The position numbers and the translations under genes are program-made. From Adlercreutzia hattorii (GTDB taxonomy: Bacteria > Actinomycetota > Coriobacteriia > Coriobacteriales > Eggerthellaceae), in assembly GCF_011405655.1 (NCBI RefSeq), contig NZ_AP022829.1:1-64000 (forward strand): DNA of 64,000 bases, given 5' to 3'. Below the pieces are notes generated by a model. The model saw nothing but the letters and a program-made list of their open reading frames with translations. It was not told the origin of the DNA and made no database searches. Shown here piece by piece: positions 1-9,800 of this stretch; position 1 is the first letter of the stretch, and every line of letters begins with the position of its first letter.

Positions 1-1715
1 AGCTTCTTGTCGTTGATCTGGGGCGTCATGATGGACATGAGGCTTTCCACCGTCTCGGGCAGATCGAAGTCCTCCTCCGACAGGCCCAAATTCCCGCTCT
101 CGATCTTCGCCATGTCGAGCACCTCGTTGATGAGCCCGAGCAAATGGCGGCTCGAGGTGGTGATCTTAGTGAGGCAGTCCTTCACGCGCTCCGGATCGTC
201 CAGATACATCGACGCGATGGCCGTCAGCCCCATGATGGAGTTCATGGGCGTGCGGATGTCGTGGCTCATGGAATTCAGGAAGTCGGTCTTCGCGCGGCTG
301 GCGCGCTCGGCCTCGCGGAAGGCGTCCTCCAGCGCGTTGCGGTTCGCGATCTCGCGCTCCTTCACGTCGGTGACGTCCTGCACCGACAAAAGCACGCTCG
401 TCACCACGCCGCTTCCATCGCGCTGCAGCGGCAGCATGGAGGCCTGGCTCCAGCGAACCTCGCCGGTTTCCTGATCCCGCAGGCGATACTCGAAGTGCAG
501 GTAGGGCACGTCCTCGGTGAGCCGCTCGCGGATGGCCTCCGGCTTCAGCTCCTCCTTCATGCGCTCCGCCTCGTCGTCATCGCAGAAGCGGGTCTGCCAA
601 TAGTAGCGGAACATGTGGTACTCGCCGTTGCGGGGCAAATCGTCCTTGATGCCCTCGTCCTTCAAGTATTCGTAGGTGTTGTTGGCCAGATCGATCACCG
701 CGAAACGGTTGAACAGCACCAGCGACGAGTTCACGATGCTCGTCACGTGCTCGCTCTCGCTTAAGAGCTTGCGGCGCTGGCGCATGGTCTGCACGAGCAA
801 AACGCCCGCCACCAGGGCCAAGGCGCCTCCGACCAAGCCGACCAGCACAAGTCCCGCCGCATTCGCCCGGCTCTGCATGCCGTCGGTGATAGAGCTGGGG
901 AAGGTGCGCATGATCAGCCAGTCGTAGTTCTCGATCGGCATCACGTAAGCGGTGCCCGACCCCGATTCGCCCTTGTAGTTGAAGGTGACCGACACGCCGC
1001 TTTGCAGCGACGACTCCAAATCGTCGCGGGAGATATTGCCCGACGAGCCCTCCTCGAAGTAGAGGTCGACGGCACTCTTCACGCCACTGCTGTAGGTAGT
1101 GGACGAGTGCGCCATCACATCGCCGTCGCGCTCGAGCAAGTAGGTGTTGGTCTGCTCGCCGAAGATATAGGTGCGCAGGAACTTCTCCATGGAGTCCTCG
1201 CGATAGGCACCGCAAATGACGCCGACCACTTCGCCGTCGAAGTACAGCGGCGCGTAGAAGATGACCGAGAGATCGTTGTAGAACAGCGAGTTGTCGACGG
1301 CACAGACGCCCGATTCACCCTCCATGCCCTGCATGAAGTACTCGCGATCGGCGGCATCGGCCTCCTGGCCCGTGTTGTCGATGGTTCGGCCGTCTTCCAG
1401 CGAGATCGTGGTGTAATCGAACTTCGTGTAGTTCGCCAACTGCTCGATGCCGGCAGCGCTGATTTCGTCAACGCCCGAAAGCGTGCTCGCGTACATCGAG
1501 GACAAAAGCTTGATCTCGGTCTGCGAGTCGGCCATCCACTCGCTGATGCGCCGCGCCGATTGCTCGGTGGAGCCCTGAAGGTACTTGGTGTTCTGCTCGG
1601 AGATGCGCTCGTTGTTCATCGTCGTGAACAACGCGAAGGCGGCGATGACTATGGCCAGCGCGATAAGAATCGAGGCTATGCGGCCGTATCTCGTTTTGTT
1701 GTCTGTTTCAGTCAT
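1..1715 (-). CDS. Membrane sensor histidine kinase (C-terminus beyond window edge)
   Basis: The reading frame opens at ATG 1715, nine bases after an AAAGGA ribosome site, and stays open to base 1, so the ATPase end is missing. A first membrane helix lies at about residues 13-30. A long extracytoplasmic region of the kind seen in Cache sensors follows, then a second helix near residue 270, a PAS-like segment, and the phosphoacceptor box SHDIRTPMN with His485. It is the last gene of a minus-strand run after the Hpt protein and the REC/HD-GYP/GGDEF protein. That arrangement suggests a phosphorelay with both. The ligand is unknown. Kinase identity is firm; any receiver or Hpt module after the cut cannot be seen. 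Confidence 0.88.
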   Translation of the reverse strand, partial: MTETDNKTRYGRIASILIALAIVIAAFALFTTMNNERISEQNTKYLQGSTEQSARRISEWMADSQTEIKLLSSMYASTLSGVDEISAAGIEQLANYTKFDYTTISLEDGRTIDNTGQEADAADREYFMQGMEGESGVCAVDNSLFYNDLSVIFYAPLYFDGEVVGVICGAYREDSMEKFLRTYIFGEQTNTYLLERDGDVMAHSSTTYSSGVKSAVDLYFEEGSSGNISRDDLESSLQSGVSVTFNYKGESGSGTAYVMPIENYDWLIMRTFPSSITDGMQSRANAAGLVLVGLVGGALALVAGVLLVQTMRQRRKLLSESEHVTSIVNSSLVLFNRFAVIDLANNTYEYLKDEGIKDDLPRNGEYHMFRYYWQTRFCDDDEAERMKEELKPEAIRERLTEDVPYLHFEYRLRDQETGEVRWSQASMLPLQRDGSGVVTSVLLSVQDVTDVKEREIANRNALEDAFREAERASRAKTDFLNSMSHDIRTPMNSIMGLTAIASMYLDDPERVKDCLTKITTSSRHLLGLINEVLDMAKIESGNLGLSEEDFDLPETVESLMSIMTPQINDKK

Positions 1716-1836
1716 TCGCTGTGTTCCTTTCGGGCTTCAGACCCCTTGGTCCGAACCTCGATCTTTCTGGTTGCGCGTGAAGGCCCGCGCGTCGTGCCCG
1801 CCATGGCGGCCCGTTGGCGCCAAGCGCCTTATTTCG

Positions 1837-2199
1837 CTAGATGATGGCGATGGCGTCGACGACCGTGCTGTAGGCGTCGCGCACGGCCGGCATCAGCTCG
1901 GGAACCGCTGCAACATTGGCCGGCACGCCGGCGTCATCGAGGCGCAGCGCGTCGGACAGCGCGGCGGCGGCCTCGAACAGGGGCGTGAAGCCCAAGTCGC
2001 GGCTCACGCCCTTCAGCGTGTGGGCTCCGCGATAGGCCTCGGGAAGGTCGCCCGCCTCAAGAGCGCTTTCCAACGTCTGCATCGATGTGTCCTGCAAAAA
2101 GATCTTCGCGAACTTCTCGATGCGCTCGTCGGTAAGCAAGCGTCCGCGCACGGTTTCCAAATCGCCGCCCATGGCAGCGTAAGCAATCTCCAACGACAT
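1837..2199 (-). CDS. Hpt-domain phosphotransfer protein
   Basis: This 120-residue protein is one histidine phosphotransfer domain. The signature AHTLKGVSRDLGF places the phosphorylatable His at residue 60, inside a predicted all-helical bundle. No output or catalytic domain is present and no membrane helix is seen. An AAAGGAGA ribosome site precedes ATG 2199. The gene lies 31 bases after the stop of the REC/HD-GYP/GGDEF gene and 121 bases before the histidine kinase, all on the minus strand. A free Hpt protein between a kinase and a receiver protein fits a multistep phosphorelay. That wiring is inferred from gene order only. Confidence 0.88.
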   Translation of the reverse strand: MSLEIAYAAMGGDLETVRGRLLTDERIEKFAKIFLQDTSMQTLESALEAGDLPEAYRGAHTLKGVSRDLGFTPLFEAAAALSDALRLDDAGVPANVAAVPELMPAVRDAYSTVVDAIAII

Positions 2200-2230
2200 C
2201 TCGGTCTCCTTTTATCCTTTGGGTGACAGT

Positions 2231-4339
2231 CTACTGGTCGGACTCGTCTCTGTCGATGCCCGAGAGCGCCGTATGCGCCCCTTCAAGCAACAAATCTCGC
2301 TCTTCCTCGTCTAAATCGCTGTAAAACACGTACCCGCTGCGGCCGCCGCGCTTCTTGTGGTATAGCGCCACATCGGCCCGGCGGAACAGCTCATCGTAGT
2401 CGCGCACATCGCTGCCGGCAATGGCCACGCCCATGGAAACCGACAGCGGGAAGCCCTCGAAGTCGCCCTCGAGCGACCGATGGATGCGGTCGATCAGCGG
2501 ACGCGGATCGACGGGGCATTCCATGCACAAGAGGAACTCATCGCCCCCCACACGGGCCACGACGTCCTCGCCGCGCACGCTTTCCTGCAGGCGCTCCGCG
2601 AAGTGCTTCAGCACGCGATCGCCGAATTGGTGGCCGTAGGTGTCGTTGGCCTGCTTGAAGAAATCCAGGTCGCACAGCGCCAGCACATGGCGGTCGCGAT
2701 GACGGTCGCACGCCTCCCCCGAGCCCAAGCGCTCGGCGATGACCTTGCGGGCGAAGGCGCCGTTGACCACTTCCGTCAGCGGATCGTGGTAGGCCTTGAA
2801 CTGCAGGTCGATCAGCTCGGCCTGGCGATCGTCGATATCGACGAGTTTGCCAATAGAGCCCAGGTAAACCGGATCGGACGGCCCCGACCACAGCGCGCGG
2901 GCCAGAACATGGAACCAACGCAGCTCGTCGCCCACGGTGGCTTCCATCTCCATATCGATCACCGGATCATCAATGGTGGTGGCGCGCAAAAGGCGGCTGA
3001 GCTTCTGCAGGTTCTCCTGGCCGAACGTCGCACAGAAGGCCTCGTCGTTGTAGGGATCCATGATGATTTCGGGCAGATCGAGCTTGTGGTCGCTCCAGTC
3101 GGACAGCACGATCATCGGCGGCTCTTCGGTGAACTCGAACTGCACCTCATTGCTCATGGAAGCGAAGAAGTGGTATTTCATGCGCTCGTAGTCGAGCAGC
3201 TCGAGAGTGCGGCTCGAGGCCTCGGCGTCGCCGTTATCCAGCGTCGCCTCGGACAAATGCAGCGAGTCAATCGAAATCTCGCGGCCCGTGATGCCGTGGT
3301 TCAGGCGCTTCTCCAGATCGTCCGCCACCGCCTCCAGGCACTCCAAAATCAGCGGGTTGAACGCGCCGCACTCCCCTTCGCGAATCATGCGCAGGGCCTC
3401 TTCGTGGCTGAAGGGCGGCTTGTAGACGCGACGGCTCGTCAGGGCGTCGTACACGTCGGCCAAAGCAACCACCTGGGCCGATATGGGAATGTCGTCGCCC
3501 GCCAGGCCGTCGGGGTAGCCGCGGCCGTCCCAGCGCTCATGGTGCCAGCGGCAAATATCCCGCGCTACACGCACGAGCTTCTCGTCTTTGTACAGCTCCA
3601 GATCGTCCAGCATATCCGAGCCCACAGCGGAGTGCGTCTTCATGATGGCGAACTCTTCGTCGGTGAAGCGGCCCGGCTTGTTCAGTATCTCCTCGGGAAT
3701 AGCGATCTTGCCGATGTCGTGCAGGCTGGAGGCCATCGTGATGAGCGAGATGTCCTCGGTGGTCAGCGGATACTGATCGGTCAGGCGCATGAGCTGCGTC
3801 AAGATCATCTCGGTCATGGCCTGCACATTCAGCACGTGCATGCCGCTTTCGCCGTTGCGGAACTCCACGATGTGCGACAAGATGTACACCATGAGGTTGT
3901 TGGACTTCTCGCGCTCGTACACCTGGTCGGCCACCATGCCCATGAGCGTGCGCTGCTTCTGGTACAGCATGAGCGTGTTCATGACGCGGCGGCGGACGAT
4001 GTTCACGTCGTAGGGGCGGTTGATGAAGTCGGTCACGCCCAGCTCGTAGGCGCGTTCGATATAGGCGGCGTCGGACTCGGCGGACACCATGATGACCGGG
4101 ATGTCCTTGATCCAGCCGTTTTTGTTCATGACCTCCAGCACGTCGAAGCCGTTCATCTGCGGCATGACGTAGTCGAGCAGCACGAGCGATATGCCCGCGC
4201 CCTCTTTCTGCAACGCCGCCACGGCCTGCTTGCCGTCCTCCGCCTCGATGATGCGGTAGGCATCGCCGATCATGTCGGCAAGCAGTGCGCGATTCAGCAT
4301 CGAGTCATCAACGATGAGGATCGTCTGCTTCTCACTCAA
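2231..4339 (-). CDS. Receiver / HD-GYP / GGDEF response regulator for cyclic-di-GMP
   Basis: The 702-residue protein starts with a receiver domain (acidic pair Asp11-Asp12, phospho-Asp56 in LLDYVMP). An HD-GYP phosphodiesterase domain follows, with HDIGK and HHERWDGRGYPDG. Next comes a middle region that may be a sensory fold, and last a GGDEF cyclase domain with an intact GGDEF motif. RGED sits five residues before GGDEF, the position of the product-inhibition site. Both catalytic signatures look intact, so it may make and break cyclic-di-GMP under control of the receiver. The start is a TTG at 4339 with no well-spaced ribosome site, so the exact N-terminus is uncertain. It lies 42 bases after the ligase gene and could share its transcript. 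Confidence 0.9.
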   Translation of the reverse strand: MSEKQTILIVDDSMLNRALLADMIGDAYRIIEAEDGKQAVAALQKEGAGISLVLLDYVMPQMNGFDVLEVMNKNGWIKDIPVIMVSAESDAAYIERAYELGVTDFINRPYDVNIVRRRVMNTLMLYQKQRTLMGMVADQVYEREKSNNLMVYILSHIVEFRNGESGMHVLNVQAMTEMILTQLMRLTDQYPLTTEDISLITMASSLHDIGKIAIPEEILNKPGRFTDEEFAIMKTHSAVGSDMLDDLELYKDEKLVRVARDICRWHHERWDGRGYPDGLAGDDIPISAQVVALADVYDALTSRRVYKPPFSHEEALRMIREGECGAFNPLILECLEAVADDLEKRLNHGITGREISIDSLHLSEATLDNGDAEASSRTLELLDYERMKYHFFASMSNEVQFEFTEEPPMIVLSDWSDHKLDLPEIIMDPYNDEAFCATFGQENLQKLSRLLRATTIDDPVIDMEMEATVGDELRWFHVLARALWSGPSDPVYLGSIGKLVDIDDRQAELIDLQFKAYHDPLTEVVNGAFARKVIAERLGSGEACDRHRDRHVLALCDLDFFKQANDTYGHQFGDRVLKHFAERLQESVRGEDVVARVGGDEFLLCMECPVDPRPLIDRIHRSLEGDFEGFPLSVSMGVAIAGSDVRDYDELFRRADVALYHKKRGGRSGYVFYSDLDEEERDLLLEGAHTALSGIDRDESDQ

Positions 4340-4381
4340 GCTCGTAATGATGGCTCTCGCCCCCTTTCGAATGCGGCGCGC

Positions 4382-5617
4382 TTAGTAGCGGCTGTCGAAG
4401 ATGCGCTTGGTCTTCTTTTCGGAACGCGGCAGCTCGCCCATGGGCACGCCCTTCGCCTCCGGCGTGCAGCCGAGCTTCGCCTTGAAGATGAGCGCGAGCT
4501 CCTCCTCGCAGCGCGCCAGCGCCTCGCCTTCAAGCGGCGTCTCGAACAGCACGGTGAGCACGTCGTGGCCATCGACGGCCTCGATCATCACCTGGTATTC
4601 GGAGCTGGTGCCGTCGGTGGCCTTGATGACCTCCTCCACCTGGGCCGGGAACATGTTGCAGCCCTTCACCTTGAACATGTCGTCGGTGCGCCCGGTGAGC
4701 GTGGCGATGCGTGGATGGCGGCTGCCGCAGGCGCAGGTGCCGGGCACGATGCGCGTGAGGTCGTGGGTGCGGTAGCGGATGAGCGGCGCGCCCTGCTTGC
4801 GCAGCGTGGTGAGTACCAGCTCGCCTTCCTGGCCGTCGGGCAGCACCTCGCCGGTTTCGGGATCGACGATCTCGATGTAGACGAAGTCGTCCCAGATGTG
4901 CATGCCGTCGTGGGCGTCGCAGGAAATGCCGATGCCCGGGCCGTACACCTCGGTGAGGCCGTAAATATCGTAAATCTCGATGCCCAGCTCGTCCTGAATG
5001 CGGTTGCGCATCTTCTCGCCCCAGCGCTCGGAGCCGATGACGCCCTTCTTCAGGTGAATCTTGTCGCGCAGGTTGCGCTTGGTGATCTCCTCGGCGAGAA
5101 GCAGCGCGTAGGAGCTGGTGGCGCAGATGACCGTGGACTTCAAATCCTGCATCATCTTCAGCTGCTTCTCGGTGTTGCCCGGCCCCATGGGAATGGCCAT
5201 GGCGCCCAGGCGCTCGGCGCCCAGCTGGAAACCGATGCCGGCCGTCCACAGGCCGTAGCCCGGGGTGATTTGGATGCGGTCGAGCGGGGTGATGCCCGCC
5301 ATCTCGTAGCAGCGGGCGAACTGCGTGGCCCAGTCGATGACGTCCTGCTGGGTGTAGGGGATGATAACCGGCGTGCCCGTGGTGCCCGAGGAGCTGTGGA
5401 TGCGCACGACTTCCTCGTCGGGCACCGCCTGCAACCCCAGCGGATACACCGCGCGCAGGTCATCTTTCTCGGAAAAGGGCAGCTTTTCGAAGTCGGCCTG
5501 GGTGCGCACGTCCGCGACATCGATACCTTCGAACTTCTTCGCGTAGAACGGCGACCGCTCCTTAATGGTGGCCAGCTGATTGGCGATAAGCTCAAGCTGC
5601 TCTTTCGTCATTTCCAT
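4382..5617 (-). CDS. Phenylacetate-CoA ligase family (PaaK-like) AMP-forming ligase
   Basis: The 411-residue adenylate-forming ligase has the family's usual length. The ATP-binding loop reads SSGTTGTPV, followed by YDIYGLTE, GELVLTTL, YRTHD and a C-terminal FKVKGCNMFPAQ segment typical of PaaK. The expected reaction is ATP-dependent activation of phenylacetate or another aryl acid to its CoA thioester in the cytoplasm. ATG 5617 is chosen over an upstream in-frame ATG at 5644 because GAAGGAG ends eleven bases before it. No other paa genes are nearby. The indolepyruvate oxidoreductase further along makes aryl-acetyl-CoA, and in anaerobes the two enzymes are often found in the same genome. Substrate is not provable from sequence. 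Confidence 0.9.
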   Translation of the reverse strand: MEMTKEQLELIANQLATIKERSPFYAKKFEGIDVADVRTQADFEKLPFSEKDDLRAVYPLGLQAVPDEEVVRIHSSSGTTGTPVIIPYTQQDVIDWATQFARCYEMAGITPLDRIQITPGYGLWTAGIGFQLGAERLGAMAIPMGPGNTEKQLKMMQDLKSTVICATSSYALLLAEEITKRNLRDKIHLKKGVIGSERWGEKMRNRIQDELGIEIYDIYGLTEVYGPGIGISCDAHDGMHIWDDFVYIEIVDPETGEVLPDGQEGELVLTTLRKQGAPLIRYRTHDLTRIVPGTCACGSRHPRIATLTGRTDDMFKVKGCNMFPAQVEEVIKATDGTSSEYQVMIEAVDGHDVLTVLFETPLEGEALARCEEELALIFKAKLGCTPEAKGVPMGELPRSEKKTKRIFDSRY

Positions 5618-5749
5618 GGGCGCGCATCTCTCCTTCGGACACATTTGTTGCGAGTATGCCCCATTCTAACAAACTGGCAACAACTCGCACTCGTGAATCA
5701 CGATAATCGCGCAGGGAAAAGGCGAGGTGATGGCTGGAAAGATGACGGA

Positions 5750-6412
5750 TTAACCCATAGATGGCGGATCGAATCGGTAGCCGAATTTGCGGATGGCCTT
5801 GATCTCCGCGTCCCAGCCCATCTTTTTCCGTAAACGCGCAACGGCTATATCGACAGCCTTCGACTTCGAAGGGTAATAACCGTGCCATACGCGCTCATAA
5901 ATATCTTCTCGGCTAAAAGCGCGATGGGGATTCCTCACGAACAGCATGAGCAGATCGTACTCTTTGGGGGAAAGAACCACTTCGCATCCGGCTATGCGCA
6001 CCTGCCGCGCCGTCGTATCGATCTCCGTCGTGCCCATGCGCAGCGTCTCGCGGAGCGCGCCGCGTTCGAGAAACTTATTGGCGCACGACAGCAGCTCCCG
6101 AACCGAAAAAGGCTTGATGATGCAGGCGCTTGCCCCGATTTCCATGCAGTGCAGGCACTCTTTCTCTTGAGAGGCGTCAAGCACCATGATCGTAGGGATA
6201 TCGAGCGTGCGAATGTACTCGAGTAATTGAATACTGTCGATGCCCGTCAGACCAAGGCCCAGAACGGCAAGATCGAAATCCGCTTCTACAATGGCGTCAA
6301 CGGCATCAAGCCCGTCACACACCGTGACGCAATAATGGCCCTCGCGCTCGAAGGCGGCTTTCACGACATCAGCCACGCATTGCTCGCCTTCAACAATAAC
6401 GATGTTCGCCAC
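5750..6412 (-). CDS. OmpR-type response regulator with a degenerate receiver
   Basis: The 220-residue protein joins a receiver-like fold (residues 1-115) to a winged-helix DNA-binding domain (about 125-220, with SPKEYDLLMLFVRNP and RKFGYRFDPP). The receiver lacks its chemistry. The acidic pair reads EGE rather than DDE, and the phosphoacceptor position is Gly52 (VLGLGLTG where LLDLMLPG is usual). The KPF lysine remains. The DNA sequence confirms the Gly codon. It is therefore probably a phosphorylation-independent regulator. No kinase gene is adjacent. It sits alone between the ligase gene and the surface-protein gene on the same strand. Its targets are unknown. Confidence 0.88.
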   Translation of the reverse strand: MANIVIVEGEQCVADVVKAAFEREGHYCVTVCDGLDAVDAIVEADFDLAVLGLGLTGIDSIQLLEYIRTLDIPTIMVLDASQEKECLHCMEIGASACIIKPFSVRELLSCANKFLERGALRETLRMGTTEIDTTARQVRIAGCEVVLSPKEYDLLMLFVRNPHRAFSREDIYERVWHGYYPSKSKAVDIAVARLRKKMGWDAEIKAIRKFGYRFDPPSMG

Positions 6413-6490
6413 GACTATCTGCCCCCTCTCCCGTTCGAAGGGGCGGCCGCAAGGACGGTCGGCGCGGTCGGCGCGGTCGCAACAGAGGGG

Positions 6491-6625
6491 TCAGCGCCCC
6501 TTGCGGCGCCTATTGTTTTCTGGGAGCCCCCCCCCCCCGAGCTGTTTTTTGCCCTGAGGATTAAAAGGGCAGCTGCAGCCGGCCGCACCAGCAGCAGTTC
6601 TCTTTAATTCCCTCGGAAAACCCAT
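6491..6625 (-). CDS. Possible small protein read across a 12-base homopolymer
   Basis: A 44-codon frame begins at ATG 6625, five bases after an AAAGGTG ribosome-site match, and stops at TGA 6491. The peptide is basic, contains AAGAAGCSCPF in its first half, and ends with an Arg/Lys-rich tail (NNRRRKGR). Codons 30-33 are four glycines encoded by an uninterrupted run of twelve G on the coding strand. I do not recognise a family. A change in run length would replace the C-terminal dozen residues. It may be non-coding leader for the regulator downstream. Confidence 0.3.
   Translation of the reverse strand: MGFPRELKRTAAGAAGCSCPFNPQGKKQLGGGGLPENNRRRKGR
6527..6538. repeat. Homopolymer of 12 C (G on the minus strand)
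   Basis: Twelve consecutive C bases lie 115 bases before the start of the degenerate-receiver regulator and inside the small ORF at 6491-6625. I noticed no other mononucleotide run of this length in the window. Such tracts are prone to slipped-strand length changes, and also to sequencing error. Confidence 0.9.
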
Positions 6626-6848
6626 CGGTTCACCTTTCTCATGCTTTACGGTGCGCAAAGCGAAGCGACTCGCCTCGCGCATCGCCGGATCCGCACCATC
6701 CGAAGCGAATCCCGTATCGCCCTTTTGCGATGTTACGATTTTACGCGAATCATACGATGCCCGACGGCTGCTTGGCGTCACCCTGCCCTACTTTCCTGCT
6801 AAACACGAGAGCTTGTCCTCTCGTAGCTCCATCCGATGATCCTTCCCG
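6626..6848. other. Intergenic stretch after the surface-protein gene
   Basis: This 223-base stretch follows the stop of the surface-protein gene and precedes the small ORF. I see no tRNA, no strong hairpin with a T tract and no conserved ORF in it. Confidence 0.4.
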
Positions 6849-9800
6849 CTATTTGGCGTGTCGACCCCTCGCAAGACGGCGCATGCGCCCGAAGGCTACT
6901 ACCGAAATGCCCGCCCCAAGTGCTGTTGCCACCAAAAGGACGACCACCCACCAACCCTGCGGATCGCCCGTCTGCGGAAGATGGATTAGCGTTTGGAACC
7001 AACTGGAACCGCCTCTGCCATTGGCCGCACTCGCGCCATCCGTCGCGGGGAGAATAGCCTGCTTCTCGCGATCGTAACCGCAAACCGAGCACACCTCGTG
7101 ACGACGCCCATCATCGGCCATCACCTCGCGGAACTCATGAGCCCCCGCAGCCGCCTTGACGTTGCAGACAGTGCACTCGCGCCAGTGCCCCGCCGCATCG
7201 GCCTTCCAACCGCCGAACACGTGCCCCACCGACGGGATGGGCGTCGCATATCTCGTTGCGCCGCAATGCTTGCAATGATTCGATTTCAGACCGTCCTCAA
7301 CGCAGGTAACGGGCTTGTCTACCGTGAAATTCGCCTCCCACTCGTGGGGAAGAACATCGAGCGGCCGTCTTTCAACGGCGTCACACGTAGTGCAGGTGCG
7401 CTTTTCGGTTCCTTGCTGAACGCAGGTCGAAGGAGTTTCGACAGCCCAGTCGCCCCAAACATGCTCCTGATACCCCCATGCCGCGTACACCGTTACATCG
7501 GCATCGACAAGCTCCACGCTATTAACATAGGCGTGGGAGGCCGCTCCATCGCGAGCCATGCCCTCATCGGCAGAGGTGGGCGCCGCCTCATGATCGAAGA
7601 TGCCGTCGACACGACTGAGCGTCCAGCCGAGGAACACCACTTCCTTGCCGTTCAGGCCGCTGTGAGTGGGCCGAGCACTGCCGAGAGATACCGTGTCGCC
7701 GGCAAGATGAAGCCCCTCATCAACGGGAAGCCCCTTAACTGTACCATTTTCCTGAGCGTTTCCGTCGTAGATGATCTTGTATGACGTTTCGGAGAAATCA
7801 GGTACTCCGCTATTGTTGCGGTCCTGTGCCCATACGGCATAGAGAGTAAGGTCTTCCGTTCCCATGATAATTTTGCCCGAGACCAGCGCCTTCTTTGCTT
7901 CATCTCGCTGCTCCGCTGTAAAGGCATCTTCGTGCTTAGCCCGACTCCAACCTGCGAAGATTTCTGTGATGCCGTCGGGATTTCTGGGCTGCCGGCTGAA
8001 GCCCGTATCCGACGTCAACGGAACCGGCGTGCCCTTCCTGATGTCGGTCTGGCCTGCCGGGGCAGAGCCAACGCCGCCATTCAAATCGTAGGAAAGCGAG
8101 TAGGTCTCCAATACGTCGGCGACATTGTTCCTGTTGTCGTCATAGCCCCAAGCGGCATAGACGGTTTTATCGGCATCGTCGAACGCAACGCTCGTTACCA
8201 AGGTCGGCTCGTCATCGCTGCGGCTCAGGATCTTGGCGGGCCGCTCCGTCCAACCAAGGAAAGCGATGCTCTTGCCGTCGGCAGAGTGATAGATTGGCGT
8301 AGCGGTGCTGAGCGTGACGGTTTCACTCGTCAGATGGATTTCGCTATCGCTGGGCAAGCCTTCGATCGACCCTCCCGACTGCGCGTTGCCGTCATAATTG
8401 ATCTTGTACTGCGGCTCTTGATAGTCCGCCACGTGGTTGCCGTTGCGGTCGGCAGCCCAAACGGCATACAACGTTCTGTCCGCCGTATCGAAAATGACGC
8501 TCGTGCCTGTGATGAGAGCCTGCTTGAGCTCCTCCTTCTGGGCCGCCGTGAAGGCATCCTCGTGTTCCGTGGCGCTCCATCCGACGAAAAGCTCATTGGC
8601 GTTGCGACGGAAACCTGCCTCCGTGGTCAGCTTGACTTCACTGCCTTTCGCGATATTGCTCACTTGCGCTGGAGGCGTTCCGCTGCCTCCGTTAAGATCG
8701 TAGATGAGAGAGTACGTTTCCAGCGCATCGGCCACGCCATCGTCGTCTTCGTCATAGCCCCAGGCAGCGTAGACTGTCTTGTCAGCAGCTCCAAAGGTGA
8801 CTTCGGTAACCGTAGCCGGCGCCTCATCGGCACGGCCGAAAATTGAATTCGTTTGCGTTTCGGTCCAACCGATGAAAACCACTTTCTTGCCATCTACATC
8901 GCTATGCGTGGGCTTGGCGTCGCTCAAGGTCACCTTGTCGGAGGGGATGTGCGCTCCGCTGATCGTGGGCATCGCGCCAACCGTGTCACCGTCTCTAGCG
9001 TTGGCTTCATAGGTCAGCTGATATTCTTCTGTGTAGTCAGCTACTTTGTTCCCGTTGCGATCGGCGGCCCAGACGGCGTAGACGTTGGTATTGCCATCTG
9101 CATCGGCGTACTTGCTCGTATCTTTAGCGTCATCCGCAGAAACGTCGGCGCCTGGCTTTGACAGCATCGTCACCTCTGTCACGATGCTGTCTTTCAAGTC
9201 ATCGTGATCCGCCTTGGTTTTTATCACACGGTCAAGGATCGGCGTAGTGCTCCAGCCGACAAAGATGTTGGTACCGTAAGTAAAGGTATGGTTTTTTACC
9301 TCAGCGGCAGCACTCGATGCGTCGTCATCATGCCCCAGGCTTTTACCGGAAACCGCACCGTTGGTGGAGAGCTGTTCCTTTGCCCCTATCACATGATGGT
9401 GGGGACAGATGATGTCGGTATAGTCACCATTGTTGCCGTGATAACGGACATGGACGGCATCGTCGTTGTAATCCGGATTGCTGTTACCATTGGCATCCAT
9501 CGCATAGACGGCATAAAGGTGGACGTCATGATCGGGCATGTCATGCTGATCCGTAGAGATGATCTTGCCGATGGTTTCTTGAGTCGCATCCTCCTGAAGA
9601 ACGTCCGCGATTTTCTCCAGGCTCCAGCCGACAAAGATCGTCTTCTCTCCCTTGTTCAGACTGCTGGTGCCCGTATAATTTGGCGAAACCTTCTCGCCTT
9701 CAACATGCTGCGTGGTTTCCGGAGCACCCGCTCCGGTTCCGCCGTTCAAGTCATAGGTCACCGAGTAGAGCTTCTTCACCTCGGCAGCAAAGGTCTTGTC

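Noticed and set aside
2480-5833. Plus-strand frame of 1,117 residues
   Set aside because: It is antisense to the REC/HD-GYP/GGDEF and ligase genes, whose motifs are complete. Its His/Ala/Val/Arg-rich composition is typical of a shadow frame in GC-rich DNA.
6541-6562. TGCCCT...AGGGCA hairpin as a terminator for the surface-protein gene
   Set aside because: On the gene's strand it is followed by A residues, not T.
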